DNA of 64,000 nucleotides, taken from positions 18,431,246 to 18,495,245 of the forward strand of contig NC_133659.1 in assembly GCF_037893015.1 (NCBI RefSeq). Direction: 5' to 3'. This stretch comes from Macrotis lagotis. Taxonomy: Eukaryota; Chordata; Mammalia; Peramelemorphia; Peramelidae. The translations under genes were made by a program, and so were the position numbers. Shown here piece by piece: positions 10,669 through 25,200 of the stretch (the first letter of the stretch is position 1; each line of letters begins with the position of its first letter). A model generated the notes under the pieces. The model was not told the DNA's origin. It did no database searches and worked only from the letters and a program-made list of their open reading frames with translations.

Positions 10669-13600
10669 GTAAGGAGTGAGACGGGAGGGTGAGAATCTCC
10701 TGCTATGAGGGGGCCTGGGAAGTATGGTTTCTGCAAAATAGCCATTATTTTCTCAACTTGAAGTCCTTCAGTTTCTGAGAATCTTAACATGAGACCAGCC
10801 TTCAGGCCCTGCCAAGCTGCCAAGGCTTCAGATAAGGAGGTGGTGACAGACTCTCAGGGTGGGTGTTCCCCAAGGGCAAGTTCAGAGAAGCTCATGATCA
10901 GGGAGGCAGCAACAATGATTTATTTTTCTTCTAGTCTCTTTCAAAGTCATCTATTGAGTTCTGAAAGGGCTTTGATCAGTGTCAAACTGGGAAAGAACCA
11001 ATGGATCTATCAGCTACAAAGACTTTCCTAAGTGTCTGCTCTGGGCTAGTTCAATGCTAGGTGCTGGAGAGTAAGAAACTGAAAGTAAAAGTGCCCTTTC
11101 TTCTGGGAGTTTATCCAATTCAGTGAGGTTCCTAAACTCTGAGCTGCTCTTTGTCAGATAATCCTAATCCAGAATGCTGCTTTGAATGCAGTCAGCTCAG
11201 AGTCTGGGATACACTTCCTCTTCCCCTGAATATTTTGGAATTCCCAATTTCCACCAAAACTCAGCTTCAGGGGAGCCATCTCCTGGACAAAAACTTCCTG
11301 GCCCATCTCAAGTGTTAGTTGCCTGAGATCACTTAGAATTGCCCATTTATGTAATCTGATTTTACTTACATATATGCACAAGGCATTGCTTTCTAATGCC
11401 CGCTTTTCAAGGCAAGGACATATTGCTTTATTTGTAACTAAGGCAGCTCCTGGAAGATCACTTGGGATATAGTTGGATGCCTCAGTGCTTGTTGAGTTGA
11501 ACTCAACTGGATTCAATGAAATGGAATCACTGAACTGAGTGGACTTCATTAGAATGGATTTTTTACCTTGCTAGAATGTCATCTGATAACAGTACAGCAA
11601 TAACAATAGCACTACTTTCTTTTTCAGCTTACCAAGAAATATGGAAATGTTTTCTACATCCATATAGGCAACTTTAAATTTGTAATGATAACTGGAATGC
11701 CGCTGATCAAGGAGGTCCTGGTCAATCAGGTTTATATTGATCGCCCCATACTTCCTTTCCACTCCCATGCTTTTAAACCACATGGTAAGTTTTTTTTTAA
11801 TTAAGTTATTTTTTGGCTTCTTTGAAAGATATCTATGACTCCTGTCCTTCATCATTCCTGAAGCATTTGTACGTATTATCGAGTTTTTGACTACAAGAAT
11901 ATGAGAGAAAAATAGAGTCATTTGAAATTTCCTTCCTGGGATTGAGAGAGAAGACAATGAGAATGGTGAAGGGGTTCAAATTCCTTCCATAGGAAAATCA
12001 GATGAAGGAGTTTGGATTGTTAGAACAAGAAAACTCAGTTTGGGGAGGAGGAGTGAAGGGAAACATGGTGACTTTCTTCAAGTATCCCAAGGTCTCTTGA
12101 AAAGAAAGGTGTTAATTTGTTCTTCTTGGCCTGAGACACAGAAGCGAAATGTGAGAATGATGGAGGGGAACCAATGGTTGATGATAGGAAAAACTTGTAC
12201 CTATCAGAGCTGTCCAAAAATGAAATGATTTTCTTCAAAGTTGGTAGATTTCCCCTCCCTGGAGGTCTTCAAGCAAAAGTTGTACGATATACTTTGCTGA
12301 TATTATTTGGTGGGAATAAGATCGCCTGGATGACCTCTGAGATGCCTTCCGACTTCCAATCTCTATTGATTTATTGTTGTTTGCTCATGTCCTTTGGCCC
12401 ACGTGATGGTTCAGTGCCAACAGAGCCAAACCTAGAAGTCTCAGGTCAAAGTCTTTTATTTTCTTTAACAGTACAATAAAAAGATGATTGCACATAAAAC
12501 TGCAATACTACAATGCCAAAATTAATAATCCTTTCAAATCTACAACAAAATTTTCATGTTTCTTTTTTCCTTTTTTCTTCCTTCCCTCAACTTCCTAGAG
12601 ATCGTCGTATTTAGAAATGACATATATGTATATGCCAAATTATTCTATATATACTTTTCCAATGTTTTGGATGTAGATAGCATCTTTCTTCAGATTTTTA
12701 TAGTTTTATAACTTTAGAGGTAATTTGCATATTCATAATAGAGAAAATAATCATTAATGCAAAGAATTCTTGGAACAATATTGATTTTACCATATACAAT
12801 CTATTGGTTCTACTCTTTTCACTATTCATTACTGAATGCAAGACTTTCCATGTTTCTCTAAGATCATTAAGTTTATAATTTTTCATAGCACAGTACTGTT
12901 AGATCACAATAATATACCACAATTTGTTCAACTAATTGATGGACTTCCCTGCAACCAGAAAGAGAGCTATTATGACCATTTTAGAAGATAAAGATTTTTA
13001 GAAGATAAAGATCATGGTAGTGGAATTGCTGAGTCAAAGGGTATTAGTGTCCCAATTTTCCCAATATCCCTCAACACCTCTTACCCTCCCCTTCAATCAA
13101 TTTGCCCAATCAAATAGGTATAAAATAATATCTCAAGGATTTTTTAAAGCTTCATTTCTCTAATCAATAATGAAATCCAACATTTTTTTTTATCTGATTA
13201 TAAATTGTTTTGATTTCTGCCTGTTCACATCCTTTGACCATTGAATCAGTTGGGTAATGAATGATATTCTTTTAGATTAGACAGTGTTCTTTTTATATTA
13301 ATGAGAAACCATCTATAACTCTCCCTCCCCTACAGATACCCAAAGAAATTTCTGCTTCCCTTCTGATCATGGCTAAATTTGTTTTACTTGCACTAAACTT
13401 TTAAATTTAATGAAATCTACATTATCCATTTTCACCCCACTTTGTTCTCTATCTCTTGTTTATTCAAAAATAATTCACCTGTTCACCATACTGATAAGCA
13501 ATATCATCCATGTTCTAATTTTCTTTAAAAACCTCTATATCTAGGTCATGCTTCAATTTTATCTTTATCTTGATAAATGACAAGAGATATTTGGTCCATG

Positions 13601-16600
13601 GCTAGTTTCTGCCATGCTTTCCAGTGTTCTCAATAAGTTTTGCCAAAGAATGAATTCTTATCCCAAAATCTTAGGTCTTTACATTTGTCAAATACAAGTT
13701 TACTGGGGACAGCTAGGGGTTACAGTGGATAGAGCCAGGCCTGGAGTCAGGAGGACCTGATTGAAATCCAGGCCCAGACACTTGATAATTATCTAACTGT
13801 GTAACCCTGGGCAAGTCACTTAATCCCACTGCCTTGCAAAAATAAAATAAAATAAAAATTAAATCAAATGTAACTTTATTGTTGGCATCCATTATTGCAA
13901 ATTATATCTACTTTATTCTATTGCTCTACCTTTATATTGCTTTTCCTCTACCAGGTTGTTTTGATAATTTCTCCCTTTAATACAGTTTAAGATTTGGTAC
14001 TACTAAATCTCTTTTTTTTCACAATCTCCTTTGATATCCTTAACTTATTTTTCTTTTTTCTAGATAAATTTTGGTTTTTTTTTATAATTCAGTAAAATAT
14101 TTTTTGACAATTTCAGGATGGCATTGAATATACAAATTATTTTGAGTAAAATTTTCATTTTATTATATTGTTTCAGTCTATCAACCAACCATTAATATCA
14201 GTTATTTTTAAATGATTTTAATTATATAAAAAGATTTTTTAAGAGAATTCTGGAAAATGATGGTGTAGGTCAGAAAACTTCTTGAAGTTTTTTCAGTCCT
14301 TCAATATCCATATTTTTTCCATCCATGGTTACACTCAATGTTTCTGAACAAGGGATTCTTGGCTGCAACCCCAGATCCTTTGCTCTTTAAAATTTTAACT
14401 TTCTAAGACTTATAGTACTTTAGGAAAGGAGTTGTTAGGTCTTGTGAAATCCTTATTTTTTTCCACAATAGAAAATTTTTTATTCTTATTGCTTGCAATA
14501 TTTTCTCTAACCTGGCTGTTTTGAAACTTGATGATGACATTCTATTAAGTTTTGTTCTTGGGATCTCTTTTAGGGAGTGATCTACTTTACTTTCTTGTTT
14601 TAGAACTTCAGAGCAATTTTTATTAAAAATTTCTTATAATTTTGAATCCAGACTCTTTTTTTTAAAATCATAGCTTTCAGACACATTGACAAACCTTATT
14701 TTATTCTTGATCTTTCTCCTGATCAGCTGTTTTTATAATTTTATTTTTCTAGTTTTATTATGTCTTGGGTTTTTTTGTAATTTCATTCAATTCCACTCTC
14801 CAGATTTTAATTTTTATGGAATTTTTTCCTCAGGATTTCATAGTTTATTTTTATTCCCAATTGATTAACTTTCTTTTAATGATTTTCTTGGATTTATTTT
14901 CTATAAGTGGAAGGAGACCTTTTTGAATGTGTCTTGTGAGAAAATGTGAAAAGGAGTTAGCGTGAATTATAGATAATTATTCTTTTATAACACAGAAGAG
15001 AGAAGAATTCATGTTTCTAAGATTTAAGGAATGAAGGCATGTGACCCCATTGGCCTAGTGGAGTAGAGAAGACAGGGATTGAAAGAGTCACAATGTAAAG
15101 GCTTTGACAGGGAGTCATTAAGGCTAGTGTAAAAGGATTAAGGGCCCAAATGAAGTAAGGTATTATTTGACTGGATACTTTTAGTCTAGACATTCTAAGG
15201 GTCTGTGATTCTTTTCCACATCATTAATGGCCCTCCAGCCATTTTTTTCCCATATTGTCTGACAGATTATGCTCATGTCCTCAAGACTTTAGTCAAAATA
15301 GCCTTGGCACAGTTTCCCAAATGCCCCTTTCTACCACCTAGACCAGTCATAGGATCACAGATTTAGAACTGGCAGGAAACTTAGAGGTCAACATGTCTAA
15401 ACCCCCAAAACTCATTTTTCAGATAATGTCATTGAAACTGAGATCAAATATCAATCACAATTTCAGCCCAGAACTTCATATCTCCAAGACCAAAGCTCTA
15501 GCATATGAACCATGTTTTGATTCCATGTATGCCCTCCATTTGGAATATACTCCTCCCCCTCAGTAGCTTCTTAAAATCTTTCAAGAACCAATTCACAAAC
15601 AACATTTCCACAAAGTTTTTCCTTGTCCATTATAAATTCTTCTTTGTCAGCTATCAAAGAATTTTGTGCTAATCTTGAATTAGTATTAATTTATAATAAT
15701 GATCCCTAGCAGTGCTTAACATGGGACCCCTGATATAATAATAATGTTGATTGGTATTTATGCATTTGTAGAGGAGTTTCTAGCTTAATTTTACAACAAA
15801 ATAGAAATTTAATTTCCATTAGAGCTCAAGAACTGTAACACTACCCATCTCCGTTTCATCATTTAATGCTCATCTCTCAGTTTCAATGACTTTATCTGTA
15901 AAGTAAGATCAAAATGGGTACAGGATTTAGACATAAAGGACAATACCATAGATCAAGTAACAGATCAAGATATTCTCTATCTGTTGGATTTATGGAAAGG
16001 GGAGAACTTTATGATCAAACAGGATTTAGAGCACATTACACATTTTAAAATATAGAGAGAATTGAATCAAATTTTTAATATTATAAGTCATTCCTTAATT
16101 GAAAAATGATCAAGGGAAATGAACAGGCAGTGTTCAAATGAAATCAAAGCAACACATGATCATATGAAAAAAATGATCCAAATCATTATTGCTTAGAGAA
16201 ATGCAAATTAAAATAACTATGAGTCAAGTTGGCTAAGATGACTAAAAGGGAAAATGATCAATGCTGGAAAGCTTGTGGGAAGATTGGAAGACTGATGCAG
16301 TGTTGGTGGAATTGTGAACAAATGCAACCATTCTGGAAAGCATCTTGAACTCTGTCCAAAGAGCAATCAAATTTATCATACTTTGACCCAATACCAGGCT
16401 TATATCCAAAATAATTTATAAAAAATGGGAAAAGTTCTACATGTTCAAAAATATTCATATCAGTTCTTTTTATAGTGGCAAAGAATTGGAAATTGAGGGA
16501 ATGCCCAACAATTGGGGAATGGCTAAACAAGCTATAGTACATGAATCTGATGGAGTACTATTGTTCTATAAGAAACCACAAATGTTCAGACTTTAGAGAA

Positions 16601-19600
16601 GTGTGGAAAGAATTACGCAAACTGATGCTAAAGGAAGGGAGTAGAACCAAGAGATCATTGTACACATATACAACATTGTAAGTTACTCAACTTTGATGAA
16701 TGCAGCTCCTCTTGGCAGTTCAGAAATCTAGGATAACTCTGGGAGACCTACTATGGATAGTACCATTCACATCCAGAGGAAAAAAACAAAAATAAAACAA
16801 AAAATACCACAAAACCACAGAATCTAAATGGATTCTGTTCATTTTTTCAAAACTGCACTTCTATTTTTCCTTTCTACCCCATCTTTTTCTTTCTTTTCCC
16901 TTAGTCCTAATTCCTCATACACAAAATGATTAATATGTAAATATGTTAAACATAAATGTATATCACAAATTTTGCCAGACTGCCACTGAGGGGAGAGGAG
17001 TGGGAAGGAAGGATGGTAGAAAAATGTGTAATTTATAACTATGCAAGTGAATGAATATTGAAAAATGTTGATGAAATATAATTAGAAAGATAAAATTTTT
17101 AAATGTTAAAAAAACAGCAGAATTAAACAGAAAAATAAATCATCAAATACAAGACTCAAAAGAGACATAAAAAGGTTAACAGAGAAGAAAAAAACTGAAT
17201 CCTTATACAGGAAGATGATACCGGTCACTCTTGAAAACTGAATCTCTATCAGATAGAAGGTGTGACCATAAGTTGAATTTAATGTAAGGTATAAAAAATA
17301 ATACATGAAAAAAAGATCACAATGGAAAAAGAGATAAGACAGAGGCAGAATAGGGTAAATTATATCACATGAAAAAAGTCAAAGTACCTATTACATAGAG
17401 AAAGAAGGGAGGGGATAAGAATTGCTTAAAATAGTATTCTCATTGAATTTGGCTCAAAGAAGAAATAATACATATAAACTGTTGGTTTTACAAATTTATC
17501 TTATCCTTACTAAAAAATTATTGTATAGAGTTAGAAAAATAGTAATAAACTTCATCTGGAGGAACAAAAGGTCAAGTCTATCAAATGAATTAATGAAAAA
17601 ATGCAAAGGAAGGAAACCTAGCTCTACTAAATCTAAATTATATTATAAAGTAGTAGTCATCAACATTCTTTGATGCTGGCTAAGAAATAGAGTGGTGGGG
17701 TCAGTGGAATACATGAGGCCAAAAAACAGTAGTAAATAATCATAGTAGTCTACCGTTTGGTAAACTCAAACAATCCAGCTTCTGGGTTATGAACACAGAT
17801 TCACAAATCTACCCAGGGAAACTTGGAAAGAGTATGGCAGAAACTAAGCATAAACCAATAACTCATACCCTATTCTAAGATAAGGTCAAAATAGATACAG
17901 GATCTAGGCATTAAGGATGTTACCATAAGCCAATTAAGAGAGCAAGGAATAGCATATCAAGTAAAGGTACAGAAAGGGAAGGAATTTATAATGAAACAAG
18001 AGACAAAGAACACTATAAAATGCAAAATGGATAATTTTGATTACATTAAAGATTTTGCCCAAAAATAACTAATTCAACTAAGATTAAAAGGAATACAGAA
18101 AGTTTGGAGATAATTTTTACAGTTAGCATTTCTGATAAAGGACTCATTTCTAAAATATGTGAAAAAAGAACTGAGTCACATTTATAAGAAGACAAGTCAT
18201 TTCCTCATTAATAAATGGTCAAAGGGTATGAACAGGAAGTTTTCAGATGAAGAAATTAAAACTATCTATAATCATGAAAAAATGCTCTAAATTATTATTG
18301 ATTAGGAAATGCAAATTAAATCAATTCTGAGGTTCCACCTCACACCAGATTGGCCAATATGACAAAAAAAAAAAAAGAAAATGATCCATGTTGAAGAGGA
18401 TGTGAGAAATCTGCGACACGAATTCACTGTTGGTGGAGTTGTGAACTGATTCATTGATTCTGGAGAGAAATTTGAAACGATGCCCATAGGGCAATTAAAC
18501 TGAGCATACCATTTGTTCCAGCAAAATCTCTATAGGTCTAACCAAAAAGATCATAAAAATGGGAAAAGGACCCCTATATACACAATTATTCACAGCAACT
18601 CTTTTGGTAGTGGCAAAGAACTGAAAATTGATGAGATGCCCATCAATTGGGGAATGGTTGACAAAGTGTGATTACTTATGCTGAGTAAGGTGAACAGAAC
18701 CAGGAGAACCCATTAACTGCAATATTTTGTGATCATGATCATGTTTAGCTCTTGTCAGCAATACAAAGTTCAAAGTCAATTATAAAAGACTTTGAGAAGG
18801 AAAATGCCATTTACATTCAGAGAAAGAACTATAGAGTCTGAATACATACTCAAAATAATATAAAAACATGAATTTTGAAAACTATTTTTCATGTAACTGG
18901 AAAAAACATTTTTGATAAAAGACTTTCAGTGTTTACATTTATCCTATACTCAAACTTTAAATGTTATTTTCCCAATCAATGTGTAGTTCCTTGGGCACAA
19001 GAGCTGTTAAGCCCTTATTTACTCTTTGTATAGCCCAGCAGAGTGCTTAGCACCTAGTAGGTGCTTATAATTATAAATTATTGGTTCAAATGAATTCCAT
19101 TGCCGTTGGAGGGGATAACCATGCCAGGAGAACTACATATATTTTGAAATACTGACATGCTATTGATTTTATTGTTGTTATCATTATTATTTTTCAGGCT
19201 TAGTAATGTCCAGTGGCCAAAAATGGAAACTGCAAAGAAGATTTGCCTTAACAACCCTAAGAAACTTTGGTTTGGGAAAGAAGTCCCTGGAGGATCGCAT
19301 CCTGGAGGAGACCCAGTTTCTCACTGAGGCTATAAGGGAAGAAAATGGTGAGTAGTGGTTAAACATAGACATTTTTAGCTGATTTTGATTGTCCTTTTGA
19401 CCAAATGATGCTTAAAGTGAACCTATAACTGTAGATGGGAAGAGCAGGTAGAGAGCCCCTCCATAGACTAGAAAAAATGAAATGTCCTCCCACCACCCAT
19501 GGAATGTTTTCAAAGACCTAATATTGCTTTCTATGAAGAAATGAGGCAGTAAGTAAGGAATAGAGCCCTTGATGTTTCATTCTCTTGAATCCCACTTTAA

Positions 19601-19690
19601 TCATTTTCTTCCATCAACACAGAGACTATTACAGACTTTATATGTTTCACATGGAGTTCTCTCTTGACTAACCACTTATCACACTCCTTA

Positions 19691-19731
<41 letters not shown>

Positions 19732-22152
19732 CACACACAGTCTTTTCTAAATTATTTTTCTTCCTATTCATTCTTTTCCCTTTCTACTTAATCATCTACT
19801 TCATTCTCTTTGTATCTTCCCTCTCAACTATATCTTCTATTTTGCTCTCTTTCTAAACATATATGTGTGTCTACATATATATATATATATATCGTTATCC
19901 TCATTTTATAAAAAAGTTGCTATTATTCTAATCAATCATTTATTTCCTTTGTACCAAATAGAGAAAACTTAGTAACAAATATGAATAGTCAAGCAATATA
20001 AATTCTTATCTTAGGCATGACTACAAATGTATATCTTATTGCATAATCTAATTCTATCACCTATATGTCAGGAGGAAATTAGCAGGTATCATCATTGGTC
20101 TTCTGGAATCATTCTTGGTATTACCTTGAGCCAAGTTCTTATGCCCATCTAAGTTATCTTTCTTTTTACTTGTTTTTATGCTTCATTTTTCCTTCTCTTC
20201 ATTCTTTCACCCTCATCCACTTCCTTTGTCTTCTCCGCTTTTGTTGCTGGCTTTTATCATCATACATGGAGCCCATCAATCCTACCCTCCGCCCCATTCT
20301 ATGAATGAGTGAACTGTGAAATGGAACAGTTAAGGGACTTGCTCAAGGTCAGTCAGTAATTGAATAAATATTCATCAAATGTGCTGTACTAAATCCTAGG
20401 GATATAAAGAAAGGAAAAGGAATATCTCTTTTGGGGTAGCTAGGTGATGCAGTGGATAGAGCACCAGCCCTGGAGTCAGGAGGACCCGAGTTCAAATCCA
20501 TTCTCAGACACTTAATAATCACCTATCTGTGTGGCCTTGGACAAGCCACTTAACCCCATTGCCTTGCAAAAACTTTAAAAAAAAAAGAGTGTCCCTCTTC
20601 TCAGGGAGCTCCTAGGCTAAGGAGGGAGACAACCTATAAATAAGCAAATACATACACATACAATATAAACAAGAGGAACTGAAAATAATTAACAGCAGGA
20701 GCACAAGAACAAAGTCACCCAGTTTGTACATATCTGAGGTTGGACTTGAATAACTATCTGAGATAGATAAGATCTTCCTGACTCCTTTTTCCATTACCAG
20801 TCTTATAATGCTTCCCTTCCTAATTCATCTTTTCATAGCTTTTTATTTTATTCCACTGTCTTCAGTTGTAATTTCATGTATGTAATTATATGTATGCAAG
20901 TAGCCCCCAGTGTTTATAGTCATGAGTATTGATATATGCACACATGCATCTATGGACATACATGCCTGCATGTGCCCATACCCATTACGAAAATGGCACA
21001 TTTTTGTGAAACAAGGGACATGATATTTCAGATATAGAATCATAGGGAGACCAGAAGGATCTTCGGATGTCCAATCCAATTTCCTCATTTTGTTGATGGA
21101 TAAACAGAAGCAAAAACAGGTAAATTGCTTGTAACTAAAATAGGACAATGACATCCCAAGTCTTGAGGAAAACATTATAAAGGTGACATGATCTTTCCCT
21201 TTTTTTCCTTCTCATATCTATCTAAGCCCTGGATGGTTCTGGACAATTATAACAAAGTAGATGGCTGGGGATGGGGAGGAGATGAGGGAAAAAAATTGTT
21301 TAGGAGAAAAAGGGAGACAATTCGGCAAAGAACATAAAAGAAATGAATAGCCTGTGGCCTTTTTTCTTCTGGTCAACAGGACAGCCATTTGACCCCCACT
21401 TTCAGATCAATAATGCTGTTTCCAACATCATCTGCTCCATAACGTTCGGGCACCGGTTTGAGTACCATGACTCTCAGTTTCGGGAGCTGCTGAAGATTTT
21501 GGATGATCTCACAATTCTGTCAACCACCTGGGAGTCTCAGGTAATAGACCATCCCTTCCTGGGTCAGGCTGGTTTAGAGCCAACTGGGCCCTATGTCTCT
21601 CCATTTGAAAAGAAGCAACTATGACTGCAGGAGACTAGAGGAACTGAATCAGCTTATGCAGGAGTTCTCTAAGCAGTGAAGGGACTGAGAAGGGCAAAGG
21701 AATAATACAGTGACATGAAAGAACCTGCCTGGAAGAAGCAATGCATTTGGGATAATGGGAAAGAAATGTCTACAGTTTTCAGTATTTTTTTCTAAAATCT
21801 TTATCAGAATGATCAATTTACAAACATTTATTAAGCACCTGCTGTGTACTAAGTATTTGGCTAGGAGATGGAAACACAAGGAAAGAAATGAAACAGTCCC
21901 TGATCTTATGCATTCTCTTTTTTTAATTTCTGTTTTATTTTTCCGCTGATTACATAACTGTGTACCTTCTACTAGAGGGGACAACATGCTCTCAAATCCA
22001 TGCAAATAAAAGAATACAATAGGAATAGCTTTGAGAGGGGGGAAATTAGAAGTCAGGAGAACCAGGAATAGATTCCTGGAGAAGCTGGCTCTTGAGGAGA
22101 GTTTCAGGGAAATGAGGAATTGTATCTTCATCTCTGCAGGGGGAAGTAGGAG

Positions 22153-22232
<80 letters not shown>

Positions 22233-25200
22233 CAGAGACAGATACAGGGAGAGAGAGAGAGACTGCAAAGTGGGAGGAAAATAAGGGAAAGAGGAAGGAT
22301 GCAGGGAGGTTCAGAGACAGAGAGGGGAGAGAGACAAAATGAGGAGAAAAGAAACAAAATTAAAGATGAGGATCATTTAATTTTGTTTCTTCTCTCCTCA
22401 TTATGATTTATGATTTGTAAAAACCAGTACATGTATATATTACTTCCCACCTTAGTACCTTGTATTGACTGTTCCTCCTACCTGAAATGCACTTCTTCCT
22501 ATCTCTACGGCTTGGCTTCCTTCAAGAAACAGTTCAAATTTTACTTTCTACTGCAGGTTGTTTTGCTTAGTCCCTCCAGCTGCTAGTGCCTCCCCCTCTG
22601 AGATTCCCTTTCCCAAATTCTACAAATATCTTGCAGGCAACAAATTCTTTCCATGCTGTTTCTCCCAGTACAATGTGAGCTCCTTGAGAATAGGGTCCAA
22701 TATTTCTTCCCCTTGACTCAAATGCCCAACACTTACCACAGTGCCAACACATTGTGTAAGTGCTCAACAAATCTTTATTGCTGGATTGATTTCTTTAGAT
22801 CCCCACAATGATCCTTTGACAGAGTTGCTATAGATATCCCCATTTTACAGATGAAGAAACTGGCTGAGAGAAGCCAATGATTTATCCCATACTTAATAAG
22901 GGTTTGAATCAGAATTCTAACTCAGGTCTTTCTGAGTCTTATTCCAGCATGCTATCCGCTCTGACTCCTAGTTGGTCAGTGAGTGACTTAGAAGCCTGTC
23001 TAAAGAAGAAAAGAAGGGGAGAATTGTGCATAACATTAACTCTTACTTTCCTATAAGGATCAAAAGTGAAATTCAGAAGGAAATTCTGTGACAATAAAGG
23101 GAAATACAGTCCAAAGTTCTAGCAATTTATTTAGACAAATTATCTTCCCTCCTTCCTAGCAGCTTGTGAGATTACCTAACTTAGTGACATCTTAAAAGAG
23201 TTATTTAGGTGTATGAGGATATGGCCAAGAGTTTGGTATATGAGACAAGAAAGGGTTTGGATGCCAGTCTTTTGGTTAGGAGAGCAAAAATATGGCAGGA
23301 GGGACTGTGATCACAGGGATGGTGGATTTTAGGAGCAGTTGAATATAGAATTAGGGTAATTTCCATGACACCCAAGAAAACCAGTTAAGGACACTGGCCT
23401 GACTTAGGATGAGGATGATGAAAAGATAGGGCACCCTCATAGGAAATAACACTCATCCCTCCTTCATTTTCACCTTGCCCATTTTCTATTATTTAGCTCT
23501 TCAATATGTTTCCTTGGATAATGAAATTCCTGCCAGGATCTCATAAGAAGCTCTTTAGAGAATGGGAAAAGTTAGAGTCTTTTGTAGCAGAAGTGATCAA
23601 GCAACACAAGGAAAACCTGAACCCAGATGAGACCTTGGACTTCATTGATGCTTACCTGAAGGAGATGCCCAAGGTATTGGAGACAACATGTGGGCACTGT
23701 GTTTTTAAAAGCAAAAAAAAAGTACAGAATTGGGGGGATGTGTCTTAAAATGTTCAAAACTTTACTGCTGCTTCTTAACATATATATGTGTCTTCAAGGA
23801 CAACCCTGGGGGGATAAGTGAGATAAGTAATGGAACTTGGTAGTGAGACATTCATTGTATTGTTTCATTCACACAAAACTTTGGAATCTGAAGCTGAGTT
23901 TGAATGAAACTCTTTCTTGTCTCCATGTCCCCTGTCCTATTCATTAGAACCTACTCTGCTTGAGATTGATATTTGACCTGACATTTCATCTCTATGAATT
24001 CATCTTTCTTTTCCTCTATATATTCCCTCTCCTATCCAGACTTAAAGTGTATATATTCTTCATAAACCTAACTATCACTATTAAAATAAGTTAAATTATC
24101 AATCTTATTTATACAATCAAAATATAACCATCTTAGAGAATATTGCAATGGTCAAACATGTGGGAAACTTTGCAGCCCATGACCCCCCTGAATACTATGT
24201 AATCAAATTTAAAATGCAACTTAGAAATATTATATGAAATAAACAAAATACAACAGAACTCAGATAATATAGGTTAATTAATTATGTGAGGAACAGAAAC
24301 CAAGGAAAGTCTGAGAGGAAAGGTTAAATTGATCATTAGGCCATCAAGTAACAGGGTAGGATTTATCTGATTGTCACATTCTGTTGCTGGATGTCTTTTT
24401 TTTTTTTTTTTGCTTGCCCAGTGTTTATGTGCTGTGGTGCCTAGCTGATAAGGGAAGAAGAGAAACCAATTTAAGGTCAAGAGACTCCCACAATTGTCAG
24501 ACCATCTCTAATAGTCCTGTTTCCTATCAATCCGGCCATGGGGGTGGAGAAATTCTGGTAAAGGCAAGTGAGAAAGATTCCTTGCTCAGCATACCCCTCT
24601 CTATGAAAACATCATTGTGCAACTCATGCCACCATTATTTGGTTGATTGGTGTAATCCTATTCGACACTGGATGACTATTAGTAGTCACCACAAGATCTT
24701 TTCATATGGTTTAGTGGCTGCATTTCTATTTGACTTTGATATCATTGGAATTCCTTCACAACTTCAAGATTTTATGATTATGGTCTATATAATTCAAGGG
24801 TGTTGGACCTATTTGAATTCCAGAATCTGGGAATAAATCACTGTTTTAAGACTCAGTGTCTTTATTTGAAAAATGGATTTAATATTATTGGCACATCTTA
24901 ACTCACAAGATTATAGAAAATAGCTAACAAAATGTAAAGCAATTTGATAATATTCACTTTCATTTTTATTAAAAATGAATCAATGGACTAATATGCCTTT
25001 TTATAACTAGAAAAATAATAATGTACATAGAACATGAAGGCCTACAAAAATGTTTTTCCTCCAAGCAATGCCATGAGATAGCTAGCAAAAGTATTATCTC
25101 CATTTCAAAGATAAAGAAATTGAAACCAAAAAAGATCAAAGGATTTGTCCAGCAGTCACAGAGCATGAACATAGGAACCCAGTGCTCTGCTGTTTTAGGA

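Larger units (their letters stand above)
6840..12950 (+). repeat. Segmental duplication, copy A (flank and 5' part of gene 1)
   Basis: This block aligns in order and orientation with 47990-63130. Shared landmarks are an old interspersed repeat followed by two MIR-like pieces (6840-7520 and 47990-48700), a GCTTTGTAGGG segment (7607 and 49556), the 7860-8090 block, a stretch near 9500-10000 (52420-52930), the promoter, exon 1, late intron 1, exon 2, and the CR1/L3-like and L1 pieces of early intron 2. The true ends are not resolved by eye and the copy probably extends further into the gene. Confidence 0.75.

Noticed and set aside
10114-10692. 192-codon frame that includes gene 1 exon 1
   Set aside because: It is only the exon 1 frame left open upstream and into intron 1. 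The paralogue shares the ATG at 10456 but not the upstream peptide.
14241-14940. Possible endogenous retrovirus or other element in intron 2
   Set aside because: No terminal repeats or recognisable protein segment were seen; decayed LINE sequence is at least as likely.
22031-22342. Glu/Arg-repeat protein frame
   Set aside because: It is a translation of a (GA)n microsatellite.
24384-24836. 150-codon open frame in intron 5
   Set aside because: It lies in an intron, starts with a poly(T) Phe run, and matches no family I know.
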